Part shown: piece after piece, positions 47,549 to 55,016 of the stretch
Layout of the letters: every line of letters begins with the position of its first letter
How positions within the stretch are numbered: the first letter of the stretch is position 1
Source of the DNA: a gamma proteobacterium L18
Lineage (GTDB): Bacteria; Pseudomonadota; Gammaproteobacteria; Pseudomonadales; Pseudomonadaceae
Reading direction: 5' to 3'
Assembly (NCBI GenBank): GCA_000497835.1
Contig: KI547179.1
Coordinates: 2,796 to 57,811 of the forward strand
DNA length: 55,016 nt
Translations under genes and position numbers: made by a program
The notes under the pieces: generated by a model
The model's input: only the letters and a program-made list of their open reading frames with translations
Told to the model about the DNA's origin: nothing
Databases searched by the model: none

Positions 47549-48871
47549 TCAGTGGTTGTAGGCGCTTTCGTTATGCTCACCCAGATCCAGCCCCAACTCC
47601 TCCGTCGCCTCGTCCGCCCGCAAGCCAATCACCACCTTGATCACCTTCAGGATGATCCAGCTCACCGCAAAGCAATACACAAAGGTGAACGCCACGCCCT
47701 TGAACTGCGCCAGCAGTTGCCCGGCGATGGTGACGTTTGGCACATACCCACCCAATGACGGCACGCAGAACACCCCTGTCAGCAACGCCCCGACGATACC
47801 GCCGATGCCATGCAGGCCAAACACGTCCAGGCTGTCGTCGTAACCGAAGCGGCGCTTGAGGCTGGTGGCCCCCAGGTAGCAGATCACCCCGCACAGCAGG
47901 CCGATGGCCAACGCACCACCCGTGCCCACATAGGCGCACGCCGGCGTGATGCCGACCAGGCCCGCCAAGGCACCACTGGCCAGACCCAGGGCGCTGGGGC
48001 GGCCGGCCTTGAACCATTCGGTGAACATCCAGCCGATGATGCCGGCGCAGGCGCCCAGTTGGGTGTTGATCATGACGATGCCGGAGATGCCACTCAGGCC
48101 ACCGCCCGAGCCGATGTTGAAGCCGAACCAGCCTACCCACAGCATGGCCGCGCCGACCATGGTGAAGCTCAGGTTATGCGCCGGCATGGGCGTGTGTGGA
48201 TAACCCTTGCGCTTGCCCAGCAGGATGCACGCGGCCAGCGCCGCGACGCCGGCGTTGATGTGCACGGCGGTGCCACCGGCATAGTCCAGGGTGCCCCAGT
48301 TGTGCATCAACGCCCCTGCCCCGCCCCACACCATGTGGGCGATGGGCGCGTAGACCAGGGTGAACCACACGGCCATGAAGATCAGCGCTGCCGAGAACTT
48401 CATGCGTTCGGCAAAGGCGCCAGCGATCAATGCCGGGGTGATGATGGCGAAGGTCATCTGGAAGGTCACGAACACGCCTTCGGGGATGTCGCCGACGATG
48501 CTGTCGGCGTTCATGCCGGCCAGGAACACCCGGCTCAGGCCGCCGACGAAGCTGTTTAAGGTGACTTGGCCGTCGACCATGTTGGTGGTGTCGACCACCA
48601 TGCTGTAGCCGTAGATCACCCACAGCACGCCCACCACACCGGCGATGCCGAAGCATTGGGTAAACAGCGAGAGCATGTTCTTGGCACGCACCAGGCCACC
48701 ATAGAACAGCGCAAGGCCCGGCAGGCACATGAACAGTACCAGCACGGCGGCGGTGATCATCCAGGCGCTGCTGCCCAGGTTCAGCACGGGCGGCGGGGTG
48801 TCGGCGGCGTGGGCCAGGGGGGATAGAAGGGTTAATGCGAGGAGGGAGATGCCGGGTAGACGGTTGACCAT
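47549..48871 (-). CDS. amtB: Ammonium/methylammonium transporter, Amt family
   Basis: 440 aa: signal peptide (MVNRLPGISLLALTLLSPLA HA) and eleven membrane helices. The pore twin histidines are seen in YAPIAHMVWGGAGAL and VFGLHGIGGIVGALLTG. It transports ammonium or its analogue methylammonium. Position downstream of the glutamine-synthetase-like and glutamate-synthase-like genes points to methylamine uptake. ATG 48871 has CAGGAG nine bases upstream. No glnK gene adjoins. Confidence 0.93.
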   Translation of the reverse strand: MVNRLPGISLLALTLLSPLAHAADTPPPVLNLGSSAWMITAAVLVLFMCLPGLALFYGGLVRAKNMLSLFTQCFGIAGVVGVLWVIYGYSMVVDTTNMVDGQVTLNSFVGGLSRVFLAGMNADSIVGDIPEGVFVTFQMTFAIITPALIAGAFAERMKFSAALIFMAVWFTLVYAPIAHMVWGGAGALMHNWGTLDYAGGTAVHINAGVAALAACILLGKRKGYPHTPMPAHNLSFTMVGAAMLWVGWFGFNIGSGGGLSGISGIVMINTQLGACAGIIGWMFTEWFKAGRPSALGLASGALAGLVGITPACAYVGTGGALAIGLLCGVICYLGATSLKRRFGYDDSLDVFGLHGIGGIVGALLTGVFCVPSLGGYVPNVTIAGQLLAQFKGVAFTFVYCFAVSWIILKVIKVVIGLRADEATEELGLDLGEHNESAYNH

Positions 48872-48968
48872 TTTCGAAGCTCCTGCGAGGAATGGAAGGT
48901 TGTCTGGCAGCAAGCTAAGTGGAGGGAGTATCGGGCCTTTCAGACCTCTCATTTTTGGTGTTGCTGAT

Positions 48969-49062
48969 GGCCTCATCGCGAGCAAGCTTTGCTCCCACAG
49001 TGGTGATGCAACTCACAGTGCTTGGCAGCACTGTGGGAGCAAAGCTTGCTCGCGATGAGGCC
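48969..49062. repeat. REP inverted pair, family D
   Basis: GGCCTCATCGCGAGCAAGCT then TTGCTCCCACAGTG and its inverted partner, identical in design to the pair at 36609, inside the 230-bp gap before amtB. A transcript from glxD to amtB would have to read through it. Confidence 0.93.
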
Positions 49063-49103
49063 AACACAGCCACCCTCACAACCAAGCCTTGCCCCCCAGC
49101 GAA

Positions 49104-50426
49104 TCAGTAACCGGAACCAGGGATCCAGCTGGTGCCGGCCAACGGCACCCGCGCCATGGCCGCCGCTTCCACGGTCAGCGCCACCAGGTCCTCAGGGTCA
49201 AGGTTGTGCAGGTGCGACTTGCCGCACGCTCGCGCCATGGTCTGCGCCTCCAGCACCAGCACCCGCAGGTAGTTGGCCAGGCGCCGGCCGCCTTCCACCG
49301 GGTCCAGGCGCTTGGACAGCTCCGGATCCTGCGTGGTGATGCCCGCCGGGTCGCGGCCGTTCTGCCAGTCATCGTAGAAACCGGCCGCCGAGCCGATTTT
49401 CTTCAGTTCTTCGTCCAGACGCGGATGGTTGTCGCCCAGCGCGATCAGCGCCGCCGTACCGATGGCTACCGCATCCGCGCCCAGGGCCATGGCCTTGGCC
49501 ACGTCGGCGCCGTTGCGAATGCCACCGGAGACAATCAACTGCACCTTGCGATGCATGCCCATCTCCTGCAAAGCCTGTACCGCTTGCGGGATGGCCGGCA
49601 GAATCGGGATGCCGACGTGCTCGATGAACACTTCCTGCGTCGCGGCGGTACCGCCCTGCATACCGTCCAGCACGATCACGTCAGCGCCCGCCTTCACCGC
49701 CAGCTTCACATCGTAATACGGCCGGCTGGCGCCGATCTTCACGTAGATGGGCTTCTCCCAATCGGTGATTTCGCGGATCTCGGCAATCTTGATGGCCAAG
49801 TCATCCGGCCCGGTCCAGTCCGGGTGGCGGCAGGCCGAACGCTGGTCGACACCGATCGGCAGCGTGCGCATGCCAGCTACACGCTCGGTCACTTTCATGC
49901 CCAGCAACATGCCGCCGCCCCCCGGTTTCGCCCCCTGACCGAGCACGATCTCGATGGCGTCGGCCTTGCGCAGGTCGTCCGGGTTCATGCCGTAGCGCGA
50001 CGGCAGGTACTGATACACCAGGTGCTGGGACTGGCCGCGCTCTTCCGGGGTCATGCCGCCGTCACCGGTGGTGGTGCTGGTACCGGCGATGGTGGCACCA
50101 CGGCCCAGGGCTTCCTTGGCGTTGGCCGACAGCGCGCCGAAGCTCATGCCGGCGATGGTCACCGGGATTTTCAGGTGGATGGGCTTCTTGGCGAAGCGGT
50201 TGCCCAGGATCACGTCGGTGCCGCACTTCTCGCGGTAGCCTTCCAGCGGGTAACGCGACACGCTGGCGCCCAGCAGCAACAGGTCATCAAAATGCGGCAC
50301 CTTGCGCTTGGTGCCGCCGCCGCGAATATCGTAGATGCCGGTTTCGGCGGCACGCTGGATTTCCTGAATGGTCAGGCGGTCGAAGGTGGCGGACTCGCGC
50401 AGCACCGGAGGGTTCTTCTCGCTCAT
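49104..50426 (-). CDS. glxD: FMN-binding glutamate-synthase-like subunit (MgsC/GlxD)
   Basis: 440 aa corresponding to the FMN synthase domain of GltB: MSFGALSANAKEALGRGATI, GQGAKPGGGGMLLGMKVTER, KIGASRPYYDVKLAVKAGAD, GGTAATQEVF, and IVSGGIRNGADVAKAMALGA. The Cys cluster normally holding 3Fe-4S in GltB is not obvious. In methylotrophs the same protein is the large subunit of N-methylglutamate synthase. Third of the three split genes. Confidence 0.9.
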   Translation of the reverse strand: MSEKNPPVLRESATFDRLTIQEIQRAAETGIYDIRGGGTKRKVPHFDDLLLLGASVSRYPLEGYREKCGTDVILGNRFAKKPIHLKIPVTIAGMSFGALSANAKEALGRGATIAGTSTTTGDGGMTPEERGQSQHLVYQYLPSRYGMNPDDLRKADAIEIVLGQGAKPGGGGMLLGMKVTERVAGMRTLPIGVDQRSACRHPDWTGPDDLAIKIAEIREITDWEKPIYVKIGASRPYYDVKLAVKAGADVIVLDGMQGGTAATQEVFIEHVGIPILPAIPQAVQALQEMGMHRKVQLIVSGGIRNGADVAKAMALGADAVAIGTAALIALGDNHPRLDEELKKIGSAAGFYDDWQNGRDPAGITTQDPELSKRLDPVEGGRRLANYLRVLVLEAQTMARACGKSHLHNLDPEDLVALTVEAAAMARVPLAGTSWIPGSGY

Positions 50427-50437
50427 TTCAATGCTCC

Positions 50438-51121
50438 TCAGTACGCGGACGCGTTATCGACTTTGAAGTTGTACAGCTGACGGGCCGAGCCGTAGCGCTT
50501 GAAGTCGCTGGCCTGGTGGGCGAAGCCTGCGCGGTTGAGCAGTTCCTGCAGCTCTTCCAGGTGCTCGGCGCGCATCTCTTTTTCGATGCAGTCCGAGCCC
50601 AGGGACTCGACCTTGCCCTTCACGTAGATGTGGGTTTCATACAGCGAGTCGCCCAGCGCATCGCCGGCATCGCCGCACACCACCATACGCCCGGCCTGGC
50701 CCATGAAGCAGCTCATGTGGCCGATGCTACCGCCAACGACGATGTCGATGCCCTTCATGGAAATGCCGCAACGCGCGCCAGCATCGCCTTCAATCACCAG
50801 CAAACCGCCATGGGCCGTGGCCCCGGCCGCCTGCGAGGCGCTGCCCTTGACCCGCACATAGCCGCTCATCATGTTCTCGGCGCAACCGACGCCGACGTTG
50901 CCATGCACGGTGATCGAGGCCTTCTGGTTCATGCCCGCGCAGTAGTAGCCGGCATGGCCCTGAATATCGATGGACACCGCTTCGTTCACGCCCACGGCGA
51001 GGTTGTGCTTGCCGTTGGAATGGGTGACTACCCATTCGCGGTCTTCAACGTTGTTGACCTGGTCGTGCAGCGCCTGGTTAAGGTCGCGCACGCTGGCAGT
51101 GGAAAGGTCGATGGTTTTCAT
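50438..51121 (-). CDS. glxC: GXGXG-domain glutamate-synthase-like subunit (MgsB/GlxC)
   Basis: 227 aa, equal to the C-terminal beta-helix (GXGXG) domain of GltB: AGYYCAGMNQKASITVHGNV GVGCAEN, ATAHGGLLVIEGDAGARCGI, and IGHMSCFMGQAGRMVVCGDA. Structural subunit linking the amidotransferase and FMN domains. Gaps of 11 bp on both sides place it firmly in the glxBCD operon. Confidence 0.92.
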   Translation of the reverse strand: MKTIDLSTASVRDLNQALHDQVNNVEDREWVVTHSNGKHNLAVGVNEAVSIDIQGHAGYYCAGMNQKASITVHGNVGVGCAENMMSGYVRVKGSASQAAGATAHGGLLVIEGDAGARCGISMKGIDIVVGGSIGHMSCFMGQAGRMVVCGDAGDALGDSLYETHIYVKGKVESLGSDCIEKEMRAEHLEELQELLNRAGFAHQASDFKRYGSARQLYNFKVDNASAY

Positions 51122-51132
51122 GTGCGTGCTCC

Positions 51133-52038
51133 TTAGGCCGACTCGCGTTCCCAGACGTAAAGGGTGGCCGGTGCCGGCTCCCAGATTTTCGCGTTCTCGA
51201 TGCCCGGCAGGCTCGACAGCGCCTGATACTCCGAGGCCATGGCCACGTAGTCGTCGGTCTCGGCGAGGATGGCCGGCTTGCAGGCGATCGGGTCGCGGAT
51301 CACCGCGAAGCCGTTGCGGGTGCCGATGGCAAAGGTGTAGAAGCCGTCGAGGTTTTCCAGCGAGTTATCCAGCGCTTCTTTCAGCGAGTCACCCTGCTGC
51401 AGGCGCCAGGTGAGGTAGCCGGCGGCCACTTCGGTGTCGTTGTCGGTCTCGAACGTGATGCCTTCACGCTTGAGTTCCTGGCGCAGGCGGAAGTGGTTGG
51501 ACAGCGAGCCGTTGTGCACCAGGCACAGGTCGGCGCCGGTGGAGAACGGGTGGCTGCCTTCCATGGTGACCGCGCTCTCGGTGGCCATGCGGGTGTGGCC
51601 GATGATGTGGCTGCCCTTCATGCCGGCCAGGCCGAAGCGCTGGGAAATTTCCCGTGGCAGGCCCATGCCCTTGAGGATTTCGATGCTCTGCCCGGCGCTC
51701 ATAATGCGCAGTTCAGGTGCCAGCTCGGCCAGCGCAGCGCGGGCGCTCGCTTCGTCGGTGTTGACCTTGAGCACCGCGGCCGTGGCGTTCTGGAACCAGT
51801 CCAGCGAGCAACCCAACTGCCCTTCCAGGGCGCTCATCAGCCCGTGAAAATCGAAACCTTCGGTGGTGCTTTGCAGGGTCAGCTTGACCCAGCCATCGGC
51901 CACTTCGTCACCGTAGATGGCAAAGCCGGCACTGTCCGGGCCGCGGTCGGTCATGGCCTCCAGCATCGGTTCGAACAGCTTGCCCAGCTGGGCTTCGAGC
52001 TGCGGGTTCTTCAGGTACAGCCCCACGATTCCACACAT
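51133..52038 (-). CDS. glxB: Class II glutamine amidotransferase subunit (MgsA/GlxB)
   Basis: 301 aa. N-terminal nucleophile Cys2 in MCGIVGLYLK, then GHTRMATESAVTMEGSHPFS and LVHNGSLSNHFRLRQEL, the standard Ntn GATase motifs. It would hydrolyse gamma-glutamylmethylamide (or glutamine) and pass the amine to the FMN subunit. AAGGAGA precedes the ATG. Confidence 0.92.
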   Translation of the reverse strand: MCGIVGLYLKNPQLEAQLGKLFEPMLEAMTDRGPDSAGFAIYGDEVADGWVKLTLQSTTEGFDFHGLMSALEGQLGCSLDWFQNATAAVLKVNTDEASARAALAELAPELRIMSAGQSIEILKGMGLPREISQRFGLAGMKGSHIIGHTRMATESAVTMEGSHPFSTGADLCLVHNGSLSNHFRLRQELKREGITFETDNDTEVAAGYLTWRLQQGDSLKEALDNSLENLDGFYTFAIGTRNGFAVIRDPIACKPAILAETDDYVAMASEYQALSSLPGIENAKIWEPAPATLYVWERESA

Positions 52039-52097
52039 AACAGGTCTCCTTCACTGTGCGGCACAGGCGCCGCCAGCGCTTTATTGAAGGGAAATAA

Positions 52098-53432
52098 TCA
52101 GAAGAATTCGGTGTAGCGCTGGATCTCCCAGTCGGAGACGTGGCGGCTGTATTCCACCCACTCCATGCGCTTGAGCTTGATGAACTCGCCGACGATTTCC
52201 TGGCCCAGCACTTCGCTGAACAGTGGGTCGGCTTCCAGTGCGTCGCAGGCTTCCTTGAGCGATTGCGGCAGGGTCTTGATGCCGCGTGCGGCGATCTCTT
52301 CCAGGCTCAGCTTGTAGAGGTTTTCGTTGCACACCTGGTCGGGCATCAACTGGCGGTCGATGCCGTCCAGGCCGGCGGCAATGATGGCGGCGGTGACCAG
52401 GTACGGGTTGCAGCCGGCATCCGGCAGGCGGAATTCCAGGCGGCCGTAGGGCACACGGACCATGGCCGAGCGGTTGTTGGAGCCGAAGGCGATGAACGCC
52501 GGGGCCCAGGTGGCGCCGGACAGCGAGTTGCCCACCACCAGGCGCTTGTAGGAGTTGACCGTGGGCGCGGCGAAGGCACACAGCGCCGGGCCGTGGGCCA
52601 ACAGGCCGGCGGCAAAGTGATAGGCCAGTTTCGACAGGCCCATGCCGCTGGGGTCGCTGGCGTCATGGAACAGGTTCTTGTTGTCGGCGCTGGCGATCGA
52701 AAGGTGGAAGTGCATGCCATTGCCGGCGCGCTTGGGGTCGGGCTTGGGCATGAACGAGCAGATCATGCCCAGGTCGTTGGCGATCTCGCCGGCGGCCATG
52801 CGGAAGAAGGTGAAGCGATCCGCCGAGGTCATGGCGTCGCTGTAGGTGTAGTTGATCTCGAACTGGCCGTTGGCGTCTTCATGGTCGATCTGGTAGATCT
52901 CGAAGTCGACCTTTTGCAGGGCTTCGGTCAGGCGCTCGAGGAATTCGCGCGAGCGCGACAGGCCTTTGTAGTCGTAGCACGGCTTGTCGAGGTTATCGCT
53001 GGCGTCCACCAGCTGCAGCTTGCCACCGGCGTCGCGGCGCATCAGGTTGAATTCCGGCTCCAGCCCGGTGTTCAGCGTCCAGCCCTTGTCGGCCAAGCGC
53101 TGCACCTGTTGCTGCAAGACGTAGCGGCTGTCATAGGGGTGCGGTTTGCCGTCGACATGACCGATGCACACCACGCGGCCGTAGCCTGGCTGCCACGGCA
53201 CCGGGGTCAGGGTGGACAGGTCGCCACGGGCCATGAAGTCCGGGCCGTGGGGTTCCATGCCCATGCCGCAGATGGCGAAGCCGGCGAAACCCGCGCCTTC
53301 CTCGGCCACGGTCTTGAGGCCACACACCGGCACCGATTTGGTCTTGGCGGCACCGTGGATATCGACGAACTGCGCCAGCACGTACTTGATCCCGTGCTGC
53401 TCGATAATGCGCTGGGTTTCTTCTGGCAACAT
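52098..53432 (-). CDS. glnT: Glutamine-synthetase-family enzyme, likely gamma-glutamylmethylamide synthetase
   Basis: 444 aa. GS features are intact: PWQPGYGRVVC (beta-grasp end), GLEPEFNLMRR, YQIDHEDANGQFEINYTYSD, GNGMHFHLSI, and NNRSAMVRVPYGRLEFRLPD. It belongs to the GlnT/GMAS type, not the housekeeping 468-aa GlnA. With the split glutamate synthase it would join methylamine to glutamate using ATP. AGGAG lies 10 bases before ATG 53432; GTG 53438 is the alternative. Confidence 0.88.
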   Translation of the reverse strand: MLPEETQRIIEQHGIKYVLAQFVDIHGAAKTKSVPVCGLKTVAEEGAGFAGFAICGMGMEPHGPDFMARGDLSTLTPVPWQPGYGRVVCIGHVDGKPHPYDSRYVLQQQVQRLADKGWTLNTGLEPEFNLMRRDAGGKLQLVDASDNLDKPCYDYKGLSRSREFLERLTEALQKVDFEIYQIDHEDANGQFEINYTYSDAMTSADRFTFFRMAAGEIANDLGMICSFMPKPDPKRAGNGMHFHLSIASADNKNLFHDASDPSGMGLSKLAYHFAAGLLAHGPALCAFAAPTVNSYKRLVVGNSLSGATWAPAFIAFGSNNRSAMVRVPYGRLEFRLPDAGCNPYLVTAAIIAAGLDGIDRQLMPDQVCNENLYKLSLEEIAARGIKTLPQSLKEACDALEADPLFSEVLGQEIVGEFIKLKRMEWVEYSRHVSDWEIQRYTEFF

Positions 53433-53491
53433 GTGCACTTCACTCCTCGCGACTGGCTGGCTGATCGATTATTCCGCTAACGAAACTTACT

Positions 53492-53600
53492 TTCCCAATA
53501 GGAATGCAAGCCGCTTGCCAGATTTGCCGATGCTGCTCAGCCGACGAGAAAACGAGCTTTGTGCGCTGTCTATATGGGAATATAGTTTTCCCAGGGGGAA
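53492..53600. promoter_or_regulatory. Inverted repeats between glnT and the XRE-cupin gene
   Basis: TTCCCAATAGGAA (53492-53504) near glnT, and GGGAATATAGTTTTCCC (53576-53592) followed by GGGGGAAT. All share TTCCC/GGGAA halves. They lie in the divergent promoter region and are the best candidates for binding by the XRE-cupin protein. Confidence 0.6.
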
Positions 53601-53690
53601 TACCACCAAACGCCGAACGGCGGAGGTCCCCGAATTTGCACTTTCGTGGTGCGAAACTAATATTAATGTACAGAAACCGTGCAGGCCTTT

Positions 53691-54296
53691 ATGAACATGC
53701 CTATCGACCCCCAACCGCGTTTGAAGCTGGAGCAGTACCTGGGGATGCAGATCAAGCGCCAGCGCCAGGCGCAGGAACTCAAGCTGGCCGACGTGGCCCG
53801 CATCGCCGGTATCAGCCAGGGCATGCTGAGCAAGATCGAAAATGCCCAGGTGTCCACCAGCCTCGACACCCTAAGCCGCCTGTGCGACGTACTGGGCATG
53901 CCCATGTCCAAGCTGTTCAGCCAGTATGACCAGCAAGGCAGCAGCGCCTTGCTGGTGAAGGCCGATGAAGGGCTGGAGGTGGTGCGCCGCGGCACGGAGA
54001 AGGGCCACACCTATCACCTGCTGAACCACACCCGCGGGCCGAAGAAGAGCTTCGAGGCGTACATGGTCAGCATGGACGACGCCAGCGAGGAGTTTCCGAC
54101 CTTCTCGCACCCGGGCACCGAGTTTCTGCATTTGCTGGAAGGGGAGTTGATCTACCGCCACGGTAACCAGCTGTACCGCATGGAGGCGGGCGACAGCCTG
54201 ACCTTCGACGGCGAGATCCCCCATGGGCCGGAGCAGTTGGTGCAGGTGCCGATCAAATTGTTGTCGATCATGAATTACGGCACCGAAAACCCTTAG
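53691..54296 (+). CDS. XRE-cupin transcriptional regulator
   Basis: 201 aa. HTH at about 20-75 (MQIKRQRQAQELKLADVARI, then AGISQGMLSKIENAQVSTSL), cupin at 115-195 (SHPGTEFLHLLEGELIYRHG, then MEAGDSLTFDGEIPHGPEQL). This pair controls small-molecule degradation genes such as those for amines and glutamate derivatives. It diverges from glnT and precedes purU. ATG 53691 is favoured over GTG 53679. Confidence 0.9.
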   Translation: MNMPIDPQPRLKLEQYLGMQIKRQRQAQELKLADVARIAGISQGMLSKIENAQVSTSLDTLSRLCDVLGMPMSKLFSQYDQQGSSALLVKADEGLEVVRRGTEKGHTYHLLNHTRGPKKSFEAYMVSMDDASEEFPTFSHPGTEFLHLLEGELIYRHGNQLYRMEAGDSLTFDGEIPHGPEQLVQVPIKLLSIMNYGTENP

Positions 54297-54310
54297 ATTT
54301 GCGGCGCTTC

Positions 54311-54380
54311 TGACGCGACCTGTCGGCCGCTGCTACAGGGACCGCGCAAAACCTGTAGCAGCGGCCGCAAGGCCGCGTCA
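54311..54380. repeat. REP inverted pair, family A, reversed order
   Basis: TGACGCGACCTGTCGGCCGC then TGCTACA, followed by TGTAGCAGCGGCCGCAAGGC then CGCGTCA. The units face the opposite way to the other two family A pairs. Confidence 0.85.
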
Positions 54381-54479
54381 GGGCCACATAAATTTCCTGT
54401 CAGTTAAAAAACTTTCATCGCCCCCTCTAGACGCCCTCCGCGCTTTCCCCTATAAAACCCACCAAGGAATATTTTATTC

Positions 54480-54512
54480 CCCACAGGCAATTTCCTGTGG
54501 GACGCCTTTTTT
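54480..54512 (+). terminator. Hairpin with U-run in the purU leader
   Basis: Perfect 8-bp stem CCCACAGG / CCTGTGGG with loop CAATTT, followed 5 bases later by TTTTTT and 44 bp before the purU ATG. It may be the terminator of the XRE-cupin gene or an attenuator for purU. Confidence 0.6.
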
Positions 54513-54556
54513 CGCCCTGCGATGAGCTGCCGCCACCCTTCCCCCGAGGACAAGCC

Positions 54557-55016
54557 ATGCAACACGAAAAACACCAATTCATTCTCAAGATAAGCTGCCC
54601 GGCCACGTCGGGCATCGTGGCGGCGGTGACCTCGTACCTGGCGGGCAACGCGTGCTACATCGGCGAGATGGCCCAGTTCGACGACGAACTCAGCGGGCGG
54701 TTTTTCATGCGGGCGGTGTTTCGCTTCAACGACGGCCACGTCGGCGATATCGATCAACTCAAGGCCGGCTTTGTCGACGTGGCCGGTCAGTTCGACATGG
54801 ACTGGGAGCTGCACGACAACAGCCAGCCCATGCGCGTGCTGCTGATGGTGAGCAAGTTCGACCACTGCCTCACCGACCTGCTGTACCGCTACCACAAGGG
54901 CGAGATGGACATGACCATCACCGCCATCGTCTCCAACCACCTGGAGCTGCGGCCCATGGCCGAGCGCGAGGGCATCCGCTTCATCTACCTGCCCGTGACC
55001 AAGGACACCAAGGCAC
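54557..55016 (+). CDS. purU: Formyltetrahydrofolate deformylase, C-terminal part outside the window
   Basis: 153 codons are visible. An N-terminal ACT domain (QFILKISCPATSGIVAAVTS YLAG) is followed by the formyltransferase-like opening VLLMVSKFDHCLTDLLYRYH and ITAIVSNHLELRPMAEREGI, as in PurU. It releases formate from 10-formyl-THF. The neighbourhood fits one-carbon balance during methylamine or sarcosine breakdown. GAGGA lies 8 bases before the ATG. The catalytic Asp region lies beyond the window. Confidence 0.9.
   Translation, partial: MQHEKHQFILKISCPATSGIVAAVTSYLAGNACYIGEMAQFDDELSGRFFMRAVFRFNDGHVGDIDQLKAGFVDVAGQFDMDWELHDNSQPMRVLLMVSKFDHCLTDLLYRYHKGEMDMTITAIVSNHLELRPMAEREGIRFIYLPVTKDTKA

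Noticed and set aside
49089..53480. Long plus-strand open frames over glxD and glnT (463 and 446 codons)
   Set aside because: Mirror frames of well-conserved GOGAT- and GS-like genes.
1..55016. CRISPR array
   Set aside because: No regularly spaced direct repeats seen; the repeated elements are REP pairs, operators and two isolated 30-bp hairpins.

Overview
The window reads as a Pseudomonas chromosome, probably of the P. putida/P. fluorescens type. The grounds are high-GC genes, several families of short GC-rich REP palindromes between genes, a 25-bp match (from memory) to the 3' end of the Pseudomonas tmRNA gene, and enzyme sets typical of that genus. No search could be run, so all family names come from sequence motifs and recollection.

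Left part (1 to about 13,550): one end of a temperate prophage. A leftward early operon runs from a Cro-like gene (6194) to the window edge. It carries four small tandem proteins, a BRO-type antirepressor-like protein, an O-like initiator and a DnaB helicase, with most starts overlapping the preceding stop. A CI/S24-type repressor (6280-7059) diverges from cro across an operator region, and a matching operator sits inside the promoter of the next gene, a LuxR-type HTH protein (7205). A rightward operon (7633-12328) encodes two DUF1566-like proteins flanking a phage CsrA, several small unknowns, an excisionase and a tyrosine integrase. A ParA-like ATPase of different base composition lies between the integrase and the ssrA-derived att core (13524-13548).

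13,550-17,200: AT-richer accessory DNA. It holds two overlapping exported or membrane proteins, two copies of a 30-bp hairpin repeat 892 bp apart, a frameshifted DUF3077/DUF6124-like gene with a strongly structured upstream region, and an ACP-like protein that seems to lack the carrier serine, overlapping a membrane-protein gene.

17,200-29,900: chromosomal backbone. An ECF sigma/anti-sigma pair with a DUF3455 protein is followed by an SDR diverging from a LysR regulator, secreted unknowns, a glycosyltransferase-like protein, and a threonyl-tRNA synthetase that is not followed by infC and so is probably a second copy. Next comes an MBOAT acyltransferase with two SGNH proteins, a likely surface-polymer O-acetylation module.

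30,100-44,250: the most interesting region. A palindromic operator (ATTATGGTATACCATAAT and variants) recurs upstream of five transcription units around a FadR-type GntR regulator gene. The units encode a DUF1185 protein, a RutD-like hydrolase, an aldehyde dehydrogenase, two very similar flavin reductases, a zinc-ribbon NUDIX hydrolase, a DUF1330 protein, RibBA, a polyamine-type ABC importer, an NCS1 permease and a luciferase-like monooxygenase. I read this as a dedicated, flavin-dependent (Rut-like) catabolic regulon for an unidentified nitrogen compound.

44,300-55,016: an AT-richer orphan ORF beside a truncated REP, a hexuronate-type MFS transporter diverging from uronate dehydrogenase, and an operon glnT/gmaS-glxB-glxC-glxD-amtB that fits the N-methylglutamate route of methylamine use. 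A divergent XRE-cupin regulator follows, then the start of purU (formyl-THF deformylase), which runs off the window.
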